Shown here one piece after another: positions 53,887 to 62,577 of a stretch of DNA of 64,000 nucleotides. Numbering within the stretch: the stretch's first letter is position 1; each line of letters opens with the position of its first letter. The notes under the pieces were generated by a model. It did no database searches, had not been told where the DNA came from, and saw only the letters and a list, made by a program, of their open reading frames with translations. The stretch covers positions 62,001 to 126,000 of the forward strand of contig NZ_JAJAFR010000007.1 of NCBI RefSeq assembly GCF_020734105.1. Reading direction: 5' to 3'. The translations under genes were made by a program, and so were the position numbers. This stretch comes from Alkalihalobacillus deserti (GTDB lineage Bacteria; Bacillota; Bacilli; Bacillales; Bacillaceae_D).

Positions 53887-54696
53887 ATGGAGAAAAAACC
53901 TTTAATACCAATTGATGAAGGCCCCTTAGATATTTGGTATGAAAGTCCTTCCGTGATGGCTGTCAAGAAACCAAAAGGGATTGCCGTTCACCCAAAAAAT
54001 GAATCAGAAAGCGGGACACTTCTTAATCGCTTGTTTCAACATAACAGGTGGTTGGCACAAATGGAAACAAGTACGTCAGCAGGAGTATTACATGTTTTTG
54101 AGCAAAATGATCACGGGTTAATGCTGTTTAGTAAGAATGATGACTATCAAGAAGAGCTAACAAAAGCATTGGAATCGAATGAAATGACCTTTTGCTATTT
54201 CATCACAATAAAGGACGACCATAAAATTGATATCCCAACAACTGAAAATTATCATTTTACCATAAAATCTCAAAAGCAATTATTCGGATATACAGTCATT
54301 GATTTACGTGCTACAGTAGGAAATACACGAACAATTCGTGATTTACTGTTTCCGGAATTGGAGTCATCCGAAACTACTTTTTATTGTTATGAGATTAAGT
54401 TAACACTGCCGCATACAGGGGAACTTCACACTTTTTCCTTACGGGATTCATCAAAAGACTATCCGAATATAGTTGTCTTCCACGCTCCCCCATGCAGTTC
54501 CTGTCGGGAAGCAAGAGAGTTTCTCTTAGATAATGGTTTTATCTATCAAGACAATAGTGTTATGGATAAGGAAGTATTTAAGAAGATGATGGAAATTAAC
54601 GGGGGTAAGAAAGTGATACCCACTATTATTATTGGTGATCAGATAGAAATGGGCTTTGATCGTAATCGTTTAAAGGGCTTACTAGGAGTTAAATAG
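53887..54696 (+). CDS. Pseudouridine synthase-like domain fused to glutaredoxin
   Basis: A 269-residue fusion. Residues 12-185 follow the RluA/RluD fold (DIWYESPSVMAVKKPKGIAV, HPKNESESGTLLNRLF, GLMLFSKNDDYQEELTKAL), but the catalytic HRLDRDTSG loop reads HVFEQNDHG at 69-77. The essential Asp is Glu72 and the Arg is Val70, so pseudouridine synthesis is unlikely. Residues 193-269 are a glutaredoxin-like domain with C203-SS-C206 and the cis-proline region VIPTI at 245. A strong AAAGGAGGTTTG precedes the ATG. It stands alone with its own terminator. It may be an RNA-binding or redox-sensing protein. Confidence 0.75.
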   Translation: MEKKPLIPIDEGPLDIWYESPSVMAVKKPKGIAVHPKNESESGTLLNRLFQHNRWLAQMETSTSAGVLHVFEQNDHGLMLFSKNDDYQEELTKALESNEMTFCYFITIKDDHKIDIPTTENYHFTIKSQKQLFGYTVIDLRATVGNTRTIRDLLFPELESSETTFYCYEIKLTLPHTGELHTFSLRDSSKDYPNIVVFHAPPCSSCREAREFLLDNGFIYQDNSVMDKEVFKKMMEINGGKKVIPTIIIGDQIEMGFDRNRLKGLLGVK

Positions 54697-54747
54697 TTAA
54701 ACATACTATGATATTGAAGAGCTTATTTTTATAGTTTAGATCTTCAA

Positions 54748-54785
54748 CAATCAGGCGCTATCCTTAAGGGGTAGCGTCAGTTTTT
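54748..54785 (+). terminator. Terminator with CAATCAGGCGC motif
   Basis: GCGCTATCC pairs with GGGTAGCGTC across TTAAG and is followed by AGTTTTT; ACAATCAGGC precedes it, as at 13081 and 62152. Confidence 0.7.
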
Positions 54786-55073
54786 CATTTATTTCATATA
54801 ACAGCAAATAGTTCTATTACTCTTCTTTAGGCCATTCATGTTTTTCGTTTATTAAGTAAGTCATCTAAACTATATCGGACACGCTTCCCTATATAAGTTT
54901 GAATTGTATTATATCGCTACTACATGTCTAGCATTCTTTTGATTAAGCTACTATAATTTGATGTTTTACGAAATGTTGGTTTGAATGATAAAATGAATTG
55001 ACTATTGCCCCTAAGAATTGTGCCTTAGGGAAATAGATAATGATATTACTACAATGGTAGGTGTGGTGTAAAC
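54786..55073. other. Intergenic region before ypmR
   Basis: AT-rich. No gene seen. AGGTGTGGTGTAAAC directly before 55074 is the likely ribosome site. Confidence 0.35.
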
Positions 55074-56015
55074 GTGCAGGGAAAAAAAGCAGCGATCATT
55101 ATTGCTAGTTTATTATTAGTGTGTTTCGTTCTATATTTATTTCTTCCAGATTTCAAGCAAACAAAACTAGAAAGAGTGCAAACTGCATCTTCGCTTATTA
55201 AGGGAGAAAAAATAGAGAATCCTTTAGGAGATAATGTAGGAGAAGAAAAGGAAAAACTAGTAGAAGAGAACCATAATGATAAACCAATAACTGAAGAAAT
55301 TAAGGAAAAGGTCAGGGAAGTAGTGAAAGGTGCAATTGATTTAGTCAAAAAGGATCAAAAGATTGTGTCAATTGGCGATTCCCTCACTCAAGGTGTAGGA
55401 GATGAGACAGAGGGGGGCGGTTATGTCGGGATACTAAACCACACTTTCGAAGGTAATAACTTAAATATTACGATAGAAAACTTTGGAAAAAGAGGAAACC
55501 GTACAGATCAATTATTAAAACGGTTGGACAAAGAAGAAATTGCATCCTCTATTAAAGAGGCTGATATTATCTTAATAACAATTGGTGCCAACGACATTAT
55601 GAAAGTTGTAAAAAATAATTTTACTAATCTTACTATCGAGCCTTTCCAAGAAGAAAGAGTGGAATATATAGAGCGATTAACTGTCATTTTTAATAAAATT
55701 AATCAATTGAATCCAGATACACAAATTTATTTAATTGGTTTTTTTAATCCATTTGAACGTTATTTTGATGATATCGAACAATTAGGAATGATCGTGGATA
55801 ATTGGAATGATGCAGCTAAATCAGTTACAGAGGAATTTGATAATGTGTATTATATTCCAACAAAAGACTTATTTACTAGTTCCGACAAAGAGTTATTAGC
55901 TGATGATAACTTTCACCCAAATACTAGTGGCCACAAACTAATTGCAACGCGTGTCTTAGAATATTTGGTGAAATTCAGTGAAGAAACTGAGATAACCAAA
56001 GAGAATTTAGAATAA
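55074..56015 (+). CDS. ypmR: SGNH/GDSL-type hydrolase, YpmR-like
   Basis: A 313-residue membrane-anchored hydrolase. An N-terminal segment KAAIIIASLLLVCFVLYLFL is followed by a charged linker. The SGNH domain starts near 100 with IVSIGDSLTQGVGDE (Ser nucleophile), has the Gly in the GKRGNRTDQLL block, GANDIM (Asn), and DDNFHPNTSGH with the catalytic Asp/His. The start is GTG 55074. With ypmS following 22 bp later it keeps the Bacillus ypmR-ypmS order. It probably acts on a cell-surface ester; the substrate is unknown. Confidence 0.85.
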   Translation: MQGKKAAIIIASLLLVCFVLYLFLPDFKQTKLERVQTASSLIKGEKIENPLGDNVGEEKEKLVEENHNDKPITEEIKEKVREVVKGAIDLVKKDQKIVSIGDSLTQGVGDETEGGGYVGILNHTFEGNNLNITIENFGKRGNRTDQLLKRLDKEEIASSIKEADIILITIGANDIMKVVKNNFTNLTIEPFQEERVEYIERLTVIFNKINQLNPDTQIYLIGFFNPFERYFDDIEQLGMIVDNWNDAAKSVTEEFDNVYYIPTKDLFTSSDKELLADDNFHPNTSGHKLIATRVLEYLVKFSEETEITKENLE

Positions 56016-56037
56016 GACAAAAGAAAGGTGAAATCAA

Positions 56038-56646
56038 TTGGATGAACCAAGAAAAAAAACGACATGGAAAATTTTATTTCTAAGTATAGCAGGAATGAAT
56101 GTATTTCTCCTTTTTCTTTTCCTCATTCTTCTTTTGTGGCCCGTTTCTGATTCAGAAATACCTGAAAAAGAATTTATTGAAGAGGTTTCGGGTGCCGAGT
56201 TCACAGTACATTCGAGCAAGCAAAATTTAAACGAACTTGTTAATGGGTATGTAGATAAACTATTGAAGGATAAAGAAGATAAATATTCTGTTGACTTCGA
56301 TGATGATGTCCATTTGATGGGTTCTATTGAAGCCTTTCAAACAGACATTCCGATTGCGATTACATTGGAACCCTCTGTACAAGAAAACGGGGATCTTGTC
56401 TTACGTCCAACTGTAATGTCTCTCGGTTTACTACATTTGCCGAAAAAGAAAATACTTGAATACGTTAAGAAAAAGTTGCCAACACCAGAATGGGTAGAAA
56501 TCGACCCCAAAAACCAATTGATCTATATTGCTGTTACGCAAATGGAAGTGAAAAGTAATTTCAAGGTAAAGGTACAGCAATTTGATTTGAAAAACGATAA
56601 AATTTACTTCCGTATTAAAGTACCGAATAAAACATTAGGATTGTAA
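56038..56646 (+). CDS. ypmS: YpmS family (DUF2140) membrane protein
   Basis: A 202-residue protein starting with TTG after AAAGGTG. One N-terminal membrane segment (ILFLSIAGMNVFLLFLFLIL) is followed by an extracellular domain with VDKLLKDKEDKYSVDFDDDV and a long beta-rich part (RPTVMSLGLLHLPKKKILEY). This matches DUF2140/YpmS. The pairing with YpmR suggests a joint role at the cell surface. Confidence 0.85.
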   Translation: MDEPRKKTTWKILFLSIAGMNVFLLFLFLILLLWPVSDSEIPEKEFIEEVSGAEFTVHSSKQNLNELVNGYVDKLLKDKEDKYSVDFDDDVHLMGSIEAFQTDIPIAITLEPSVQENGDLVLRPTVMSLGLLHLPKKKILEYVKKKLPTPEWVEIDPKNQLIYIAVTQMEVKSNFKVKVQQFDLKNDKIYFRIKVPNKTLGL

Positions 56647-56798
56647 GGTTTCAAGTAACTACAGCTGTCATTTTGATTGTCTTATAAACTTTCTCTTGAG
56701 ATATATGAAAAAGGGCAGCCAAGTTCATACTGGCTATCTTCTCTTTTCGTTTATTCTGATTTTTTTTGTATTTCCTGAGTTTGTTCAAAGGGTAAGTT

Positions 56799-56833
56799 CC
56801 TGACCCCCAGCGCTTTAAAGCACTGGGGTCAGG
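56799..56833. repeat. REP-like palindrome, best-preserved copy
   Basis: CCTGACCCCCAGCGCTTTAA and AGCACTGGGGTCAGG form nearly perfect arms round a TTTAAA core. It lies between ypmS and the next open frame. Confidence 0.75.
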
Positions 56834-56870
56834 CATCGTTCTCTCGGTTCATTCTTTTTGGGATTTTGAT

Positions 56871-57281
56871 GTGTTATTTTTGAAGGGAAAATACGTGACA
56901 AAAGAATATGAGCGACGTGGGGAGACAATTGGGCAAGAGATTAGGGGAAATGGATATATTTATATGAATATTGGTGATTTAGATAATAAAAAAAACTGGA
57001 TAGTAGCGGGGAATATGAACCGATTTATTACGTCAAATATATACGAAAATGAGGGCACGTACGAGATTGAAATGGAAGACAGCTACAGTGAAAAAGCTCT
57101 TGATTCAACAGAATGTGCAGCCGAACGTCATACGTATATGACCGTCAAACTAAATCAAGAAGGAGTGGAGTTCCAATCAATTGTCTCGATAGTTAGGTGT
57201 CTTACACTTAAAAACGTTAACGGTCTAGATGTCGATAGCAACGAAAGAACATTTGAATTGAAAGTAGAAATGCGCTCGTAG
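56871..57281 (+). CDS. Unknown protein, possibly 5'-truncated
   Basis: A 136-residue frame (MLFLKGKYVTKEYERRGETI, then a beta-rich body ending RTFELKVEMRS). The GTG at 56871 has no clear ribosome site, and a palindromic repeat lies 40 bp upstream, so the true N-terminus may be lost. After the stop, another frame (57292-57388) reads FEAYEVTETDYGYKLEETVV and TATAIVLPPEK, which could be the continuation after a frameshift. I do not recognise the family. Confidence 0.4.
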   Translation: MLFLKGKYVTKEYERRGETIGQEIRGNGYIYMNIGDLDNKKNWIVAGNMNRFITSNIYENEGTYEIEMEDSYSEKALDSTECAAERHTYMTVKLNQEGVEFQSIVSIVRCLTLKNVNGLDVDSNERTFELKVEMRS

Positions 57282-57423
57282 GTAGGTATAGGTTTGAGGC
57301 TTATGAAGTTACTGAAACCGACTACGGTTATAAATTAGAGGAAACTGTGGTAACAGCTACAGCCATTGTGTTGCCTCCCGAAAAATAAGCATTATTGCAG
57401 GTCTTCGGATGGGATGGCATCAT

Positions 57424-57502
57424 TATTCTAGCTTCAACAGGAATAAAAGATAGAAAACACGTCGTAAGAATTGGGACAATGAACCTGTCCTTCTGTCCCT
57501 CA
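57424..57502. repeat. Direct repeat copy A beside dinB
   Basis: ATTCTAGCTTCAACAGGAAT, then GATAGAAAACACGTC and AAGAATTGGGACAATGAACC recur at 58181-58258. The end TGTCCTTCTGTCCC is related to the palindromic repeat family. Confidence 0.75.
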
Positions 57503-57508
57503 GATGAA

Positions 57509-57544
57509 ATAACCGCCTAATGCCTTATAGGCAATGGCGGTTAC
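57509..57544 (-). terminator. Terminator of dinB-like gene
   Basis: AACCGCC pairs with GGCGGTT, with inner GCCTTATAGGC; it lies 15 bp past the stop of the leftward DinB gene. Confidence 0.7.
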
Positions 57545-57558
57545 TTTCGTTACATTAT

Positions 57559-58017
57559 TTATTTTGTTTGAGTCGCTTCAATAAGTCGCTTTAGTGATTG
57601 AATTTGTCCTAAATGCAATGCTTCATGAAAAGCACCAAATGCAGCTAATTCTCCTACTGTCTCATTACCTATAAAGGGCTCTGGTAATTTTTGATTGAAG
57701 ACTTCATTAGGAATATCGTTAATACGTACAAGTTGTTCGTTTAATTGTCTAAACAGTGTTTCAACTAAAGGAACATCGCTTGTCCAATTAGCCGGGTTTG
57801 AGCCAGATTTAAAAAATTCGCTATAATTCGCTGGAAGGTTTTCTTGATCTTTGAACAAGAAGAGTTCCCCTGCGACTAAGATATGACCTACTTGCCAACG
57901 AATGTTGTTATTGAAACCTTCAGGTACAATATCATAAGATTCGGATGAAACACCTTCTACCGTTTCAGACAATTTTTTTCTTGTTATAGCAAATTGTTTT
58001 TTTATTAGTTCACTCAT
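57559..58017 (-). CDS. DinB family protein
   Basis: A 152-residue DinB/YfiT-type four-helix protein. The metal-binding histidines are visible as RWQVGHILVAGELF and GAFHEALHLGQIQSLKRLI. AAGGGGGCAATTAA precedes the ATG. Members are often damage- or stress-linked, and some use bacillithiol as cosubstrate; the reaction here is unknown. It is bracketed by two copies of a 78-bp direct repeat. Confidence 0.88.
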   Translation of the reverse strand: MSELIKKQFAITRKKLSETVEGVSSESYDIVPEGFNNNIRWQVGHILVAGELFLFKDQENLPANYSEFFKSGSNPANWTSDVPLVETLFRQLNEQLVRINDIPNEVFNQKLPEPFIGNETVGELAAFGAFHEALHLGQIQSLKRLIEATQTK

Positions 58018-58180
58018 TTAATTGCCCCCTTAAAAAGTCGCTTTCGATGTAGAATATACCAATTTTTTCTACAAAAGTCCATTGATATGCTTTTTAAAAG
58101 GACGAGTGGACAGTTATCGCGTCCCAACGAATTAGGCGCTCTTTTATGCACAGATAACCTTGAAAAAAAGACAGTACATT

Positions 58181-58258
58181 CATTCTAGCTTCAACAGGAA
58201 ATAAAGATAGAAAACACGTCATAAGAATTGGGACAATGAACCTGTCCCCTTGTCCCAC
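58181..58258. repeat. Direct repeat copy B beside dinB
   Basis: Second copy of the 57424-57502 repeat, ending CCTGTCCCCTTGTCCCACC. The two copies are in the same orientation and enclose the DinB gene and its terminator. Confidence 0.75.
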
Positions 58259-58378
58259 CATGAACGAGGAACAACAATAAATGGTTAACCTACCAATAAT
58301 CTACTAATGAGGTTTCTAGGTAAACCTGTTAGCCTTTGTAGATGGGCCTGTATCATTCTATAAACAGGAGGTTAACAA

Positions 58379-58966
58379 ATGAAAAAATTATTTACCTTAC
58401 TAATTACAATGATCCTAGTAATGGGTTCTTATACTGCAATTCAAGGAAATGCTGAAGCTGAAATTTCTACTCAAACTGGTGACATCGTGGAATTATTATG
58501 CGTAAAATATGGTATCGATAAAACTGAAAATCACATAAAAAACTTATGTTTTGATAATGAGATTAATCCTTTAATGACCTTAGACGAAAACATAGATCAT
58601 TCTCTAACAATCTCGGACAAAGAAAAAGATTTACTTGCTCAACTTGTTCACGCGGAAGCGAAAGGTGAGCCATATGTTGGTAAAGTGGCGGTGGCAACAG
58701 TTGTGTTGAATCGTGTCGAACACGAAGAATTCCCTGATACCATTGAGGAAGTGATTTATCAAGAGAATGCATTTGAACCAGTTCGAAATGATTCAATTAA
58801 TAAACCAGCCGATAAGGATGCGTATAAAGCCGTTACGGAAGCTTTGCTTGATCAAGGAAATGAAGAGGAGGCACTCTTCTTCTATAACCCTGAAACAGCA
58901 ACAAGTGATTGGATTTTTACCCGTGAAGTGATTAAGATTATAGGAAATCACGCATTTGCTATTTAG
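58379..58966 (+). CDS. SleB/CwlJ-like cell wall hydrolase
   Basis: A 195-residue exported protein. The signal MKKLFTLLITMILVMGSYTA is followed by a short linker and the Hydrolase_2 domain: LAQLVHAEAKGEPYVGKVAV, ATVVLNRVEHEEFPDTI, EVIYQENAFEPV and ALFFYNPETATSDWIF. The Glu in HAEAKGEP is the catalytic acid of this lytic transglycosylase-like family, which degrades spore cortex or vegetative wall. No LysM or SPOR domain is seen, so it is a short version. CAGGAGGTTAACAA precedes the ATG. Confidence 0.88.
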   Translation: MKKLFTLLITMILVMGSYTAIQGNAEAEISTQTGDIVELLCVKYGIDKTENHIKNLCFDNEINPLMTLDENIDHSLTISDKEKDLLAQLVHAEAKGEPYVGKVAVATVVLNRVEHEEFPDTIEEVIYQENAFEPVRNDSINKPADKDAYKAVTEALLDQGNEEEALFFYNPETATSDWIFTREVIKIIGNHAFAI

Positions 58967-59163
58967 GCGTACAGTCTGAAGCTAAATAGTTCTGATTCTG
59001 TGGAGAAAATGTAAAATAAATCATAATAGAAATAACGAGTTAAATAACAGTACAGAAACGCTTGGATTAATCTAATCCAAGCGTTTTAATTTATATGTCT
59101 TATTTAAGATAAGCCCCGTTAGTTTAAGTGAAATACTTCACAAATTGTTGATTGGAAATTCCT
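58967..59163. terminator. GCTTGGATTA hairpin region after hydrolase
   Basis: AACGCTTGGATTA (59057-59069) pairs with TAATCCAAGCGTT (59073-59085) and runs into TTAAT. The same stem occurs at 49193. The rest holds no gene. Confidence 0.6.
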
Positions 59164-59523
59164 AAAAAAGAGGACTGTAACTATAACGGGTTCGGTTTAG
59201 ACCCTAGAAAAACTAAAAAAGTAATAGAAAAAGGAGTTCATTTAGCACATTAATTGGACTCCTTTTATATGTTGATTTAAAGGGTATTTAAGATTTTAAG
59301 AAATAGCGGAATGAGGATCCGTGTGTCATCACATATTGAAGTATAGGGTGCTTGAGTTTAATAAAGTTTAATGAAGATTATAAAAATGCATTGGCTAATT
59401 CCAGTGCTTTTTTTGGAGCTAATTTGGTTGTTAAGTAACCTTCAATAGTGCTGCTCTTTGGTATGCGGATTAATACTTTCTACTCCTGAAACGAACCCGT
59501 TCCTGTAACTACAGCCCTTTTTT
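59164..59523. mobile_element. Possible 360-bp element with imperfect terminal inverted repeats
   Basis: AAAAAAGAGGACTGTAACTA followed by TAACGGGTTCG at the left matches, inverted, CGAACCCGTTCCTGTAACTA followed by CAGCCCTTTTTT at the right. Inside lie a terminator-like AAAAGGAGT...ACTCCTTTT stem (about 59227-59269) and another stem near 59388. No transposase is encoded. Confidence 0.45.
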
Positions 59524-59773
59524 ATTTTATTAACTCGTTAACTTGACCAACCTTTTTTCTGACGATATTTTTTAGAGAGTGTATAAACTTGTTTTTCACG
59601 TATATTCGTATTTATAGGAAAAGATCCATAACGTTAACCCACGAGGTCTTAAGCCTCAAGAACCTTTTCGATGCCATCGCTACTAAGGGAAGTGGAGGAA
59701 CAGATTTCGGAAGAAAACAATAAATAAGGACCGCACATTTAAAATATGACTAATATGTGCGGTTCTAACCAGC

Positions 59774-60652
59774 CTATTTGTAAACATAGGATACTACTTT
59801 TAAAAAAGCCTGTAACGCATGTGATTTATATCGTTCTTTCTTCGTAACGATTCCAATTTTCCAAGGGATATACTGACTACTGATCTCTTTTACACAAACA
59901 TTCTGTGCGCTCATTTCGGTTAATGGACTTGGAACAATAGCAACACCTATTTCCTCACGAACTAATGCCATTAACAAATCCCACTGCGTTGTACTAAATG
60001 CAATATTCGGTTCAAACTGCTCTTTACGACAACTTTCAAGAACCACTTGGCGCAAGGCGAATGTAGGATCAAACAATATCCAGTTATCCTGTTTCAGTTG
60101 TGAAAGTTTAATATGATGATCACTTCTTAAAACATGATTTTTTGGCAAACAGGCAACAAACGGAGCTTCAAAAATGAGTTGTTCTTCTAGTTCCTTGCTC
60201 TGTGTAGGTAACACCACAAATGCTACATCGACTTCACCCTTTTCAACGAGCTTTTCTACGCTCAAACCTCCTTCTTCGACAATTTCAAGTTTGACACCTG
60301 AATACTGCTTTAAGAAAGCCTTTGCTACTTGTGGAAAGAAAAAAGTACCAATTATTTGTGGCAGACCGACTTTTAAATGCCCTTGTACCTGTTCATTCAT
60401 ATCTTCAAGTTCTATTTTTAACTCTTTCATTTGCTGTAACACTGTAATCGCTTTTTCATAGACAAGTTGCCCTTCATCGGTTAAACGAATAATCCGATTA
60501 GAACGATCAAAGAGTGTTACCCCAAGCTTATATTCCAACTTTTGGATTGTTTTAGTTAAGGAAGGTTGTGCGATAAATAGCTGCTCACTTGCCTTTGAAA
60601 AGCTTCTACATTCCGCAATCGTTTTAAATACCTCGAAGTCTCGTAAATTCAC
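59774..60652 (-). CDS. LysR-family regulator of nitrilase gene
   Basis: A 292-residue LysR protein. The helix-turn-helix is CRSFSKASEQLFIAQPSLTK and TIQKLEYKLGVTLFDR. The effector domain has GHLKVGLPQIIGTFFFPQVA and VDVAFVVLPTQSKELEE, a CynR/CbbR-like pattern. It is divergent from the nitrilase gene with a 102-bp gap containing the near-palindromic ATATTCAATATGCTTTTCAT, a likely binding region. It probably senses a nitrile-related or aromatic acid effector. Confidence 0.9.
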   Translation of the reverse strand: MNLRDFEVFKTIAECRSFSKASEQLFIAQPSLTKTIQKLEYKLGVTLFDRSNRIIRLTDEGQLVYEKAITVLQQMKELKIELEDMNEQVQGHLKVGLPQIIGTFFFPQVAKAFLKQYSGVKLEIVEEGGLSVEKLVEKGEVDVAFVVLPTQSKELEEQLIFEAPFVACLPKNHVLRSDHHIKLSQLKQDNWILFDPTFALRQVVLESCRKEQFEPNIAFSTTQWDLLMALVREEIGVAIVPSPLTEMSAQNVCVKEISSQYIPWKIGIVTKKERYKSHALQAFLKVVSYVYK

Positions 60653-60754
60653 CGAATTCCCCCATTATTCCTTTTAGGCATATTCAATATGCTTTTCATA
60701 TATTTTACATTATAAATGATCACTTTTACACTTATATTCAATGGAGGGATTCAG

Positions 60755-61678
60755 GTGTCAACATGTAAAGTTGCAATCGTTCAAGCAGGTTCAATCGTAA
60801 TGAGTAAAGAGAAATCTATCAACAAGGCAATAAAGTTAATTCAAGAGTCCGGGGATCAAGGAGCCAATATTATTGTTTTTCCAGAAGCATTTATTCCAGC
60901 ATATCCACGTGGAATGAACTTTGGAGCGGTGGTAGGTAGCCGATCTGACAGCGGAAGGGATGACTTTCTACGTTATGCAAATAATGCTATAACAGTACCA
61001 GGACCAGAAACAGATCAACTAGGCGCGGCAGTGAAAAAGGTAGGTGCTTATACTATTATTGGTGTCATTGAACGCGACCAACACACAAGTGGTGGCACAC
61101 TCTATTGTACAGTGGTTTTCTTTAGTCCAGATGGGAAATTGTTAGGAAAACATCGCAAGCTGAAACCAACAGGTAGTGAACGTCTCATTTGGGGTGAAGG
61201 GGATGGCAGTACACTCCCCGTTTTTGATACCCCGTATGGCAAAATCGGTTCCCTGATTTGTTGGGAGAACTATATGCCTCTTGCACGTGCTGCGCTATAT
61301 GAAAAAGGTATTCAGATTTATATTGCACCAACTGCTGATTCACGTGATACTTGGTTTGCTTCTATGCAGCATATTGCAATTGAGGGACGTTGCTTTGTTT
61401 TATCTTGTAATCAATATTCAACGAAGGATATGTATGAAAAGGATTTACTTGAAAGAGAGGAGATGAAAAATCTGCCAGACGAGATTACAGGCGGTGGCAG
61501 TTGCATCGTTAATCCGCTTGGGGAATTTTTAGTTGAACCTGTATTTGGAAAAGAAGAAATCCTTTATGCCAATCTGGATTTAGACGACATCACACGTGGC
61601 CATTTTGATTTTGATGTAGTTGGGCACTATGCTCGAAAAGATGTGTTTCAATTAACCGTAAATGAAGAAAAACAGTAG
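60755..61678 (+). CDS. Nitrilase (carbon-nitrogen hydrolase)
   Basis: A 307-residue nitrilase. The triad is Glu44 (VFPEAFIPAYP), Lys135 (GKHRKLKPTGSERLIWGEGD region, HRK) and Cys169 (SLICWENYMPL). The CWENY context is that of true nitrilases, which turn nitriles into acids and ammonia. GTG 60755 follows GGAGGG; the frame is open 13 codons further upstream without a site. It is divergent from the LysR gene, which probably controls it. Confidence 0.92.
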   Translation: MSTCKVAIVQAGSIVMSKEKSINKAIKLIQESGDQGANIIVFPEAFIPAYPRGMNFGAVVGSRSDSGRDDFLRYANNAITVPGPETDQLGAAVKKVGAYTIIGVIERDQHTSGGTLYCTVVFFSPDGKLLGKHRKLKPTGSERLIWGEGDGSTLPVFDTPYGKIGSLICWENYMPLARAALYEKGIQIYIAPTADSRDTWFASMQHIAIEGRCFVLSCNQYSTKDMYEKDLLEREEMKNLPDEITGGGSCIVNPLGEFLVEPVFGKEEILYANLDLDDITRGHFDFDVVGHYARKDVFQLTVNEEKQ

Positions 61679-61746
61679 ATTTCCTTTTAGTTAACAGCTG
61701 CAAGAAACGTGGGAATAAATTTAGAGGAGTTATAAAAGGAGGAAAA

Positions 61747-61935
61747 ATGTATTTTCTAATAATTTTAGTTTCTATTATCTGTATAATTGCACTTATTGTT
61801 ACATTGTTACTTACAAAAGCTGAGGACACAAATTATAGTAGTAATAAAAGTATTAATAATCAACTATGGATGTATCTCGTTTTAATTCCAGTATTGGCAC
61901 TTATAGTGGTGGTTAGTTGGATATTTTTATTTTAG
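61747..61935 (+). CDS. Small two-helix membrane protein
   Basis: A 62-residue protein with AAAAGGAGGAAAA before the ATG. Two membrane segments (FLIILVSIICIIALIVTLLL and MYLVLIPVLALIVVVSWIF) are joined by a polar loop with KAEDTNYSSNKS. No family is recognised. It lies 68 bp after the nitrilase gene and may be co-transcribed. Confidence 0.65.
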   Translation: MYFLIILVSIICIIALIVTLLLTKAEDTNYSSNKSINNQLWMYLVLIPVLALIVVVSWIFLF

Positions 61936-61999
61936 AGAGAGAATAAGAAATCCTTCGTTTGCTGTGGTGGCGGCCAGGGTTAAAGCAGAGTGAAATTGT

Positions 62000-62026
62000 A
62001 AGAGTTGTCATACGACAGCTCTTTTT
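62000..62026 (+). terminator. Rho-independent terminator
   Basis: AAGAGTTGTC pairs with GACAGCTCTT around ATAC and is followed by TTTG. Confidence 0.75.
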
Positions 62027-62140
62027 GCCTCTATCGAATTAGACTAAGTTGAGAGGTTGTTACCTGCTTAAAGAATATCAAAGAGAATTTAATGTTGTTC
62101 TTCTTTAACTAAAGTTTGCTTATCTTCAATAAGATTTAAG

Positions 62141-62186
62141 CGATGATCTTCCGCAATCAGGCGCGTTTAAAGAGCGAGTCTTTTTG
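62141..62186 (+). terminator. CAATCAGGCGC-type hairpin (decayed)
   Basis: ATCTTCCGCAATCAGGCGCG precedes TTTAAAGAGCGAGTCTTTTT. It is the same preceding motif as at 13081 and 54748, with a poor stem. Confidence 0.5.
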
Positions 62187-62234
62187 AAATTTTATCGTGT
62201 CCTTATTTTCTTTCTTATTACCCTAAGCAAGCTA

Positions 62235-62577
62235 ATCCATAGTTTAATAAGGGTGAAAATTGATTATCATTCTAAGGATGAAATTGGTCAATTATCCGCT
62301 GCTCAATCAAATGGTATTTAACCTATAAACATTAATTGGTAAAGTTAATGAAACAGCAGAACAAGTGACTACATCTTCCGAACAGTTTCTTGCAAGCATA
62401 AATGGAACGACAGAGGCCACGAACAAGTAACAATGAGTATCCAAGAGGTTGCTACAGGTTCAGACACCACTGTGAAGCGAGCAAATGAAAGCAATAAGGT
62501 TCTAGAGGAAATGACCAATCGAATTAAGCAGGTTGTACAAACATCACCATCTGTATCTAACTCCACGAAAATCGTCT
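62235..62577 (+). pseudogene. Methyl-accepting chemotaxis protein fragment
   Basis: In several frames one reads KIDYHSKDEIGQLSAAQSN (HAMP end), VNETAEQVTTSSEQFLASIN, TMSIQEVATGSDTTVKRANE and SNKVLEEMTNRIKQVV. This is the first part of a chemoreceptor signalling domain. Stops and frameshifts occur near 62320, 62335 and 62427, and the hairpin tip is missing. Confidence 0.8.
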
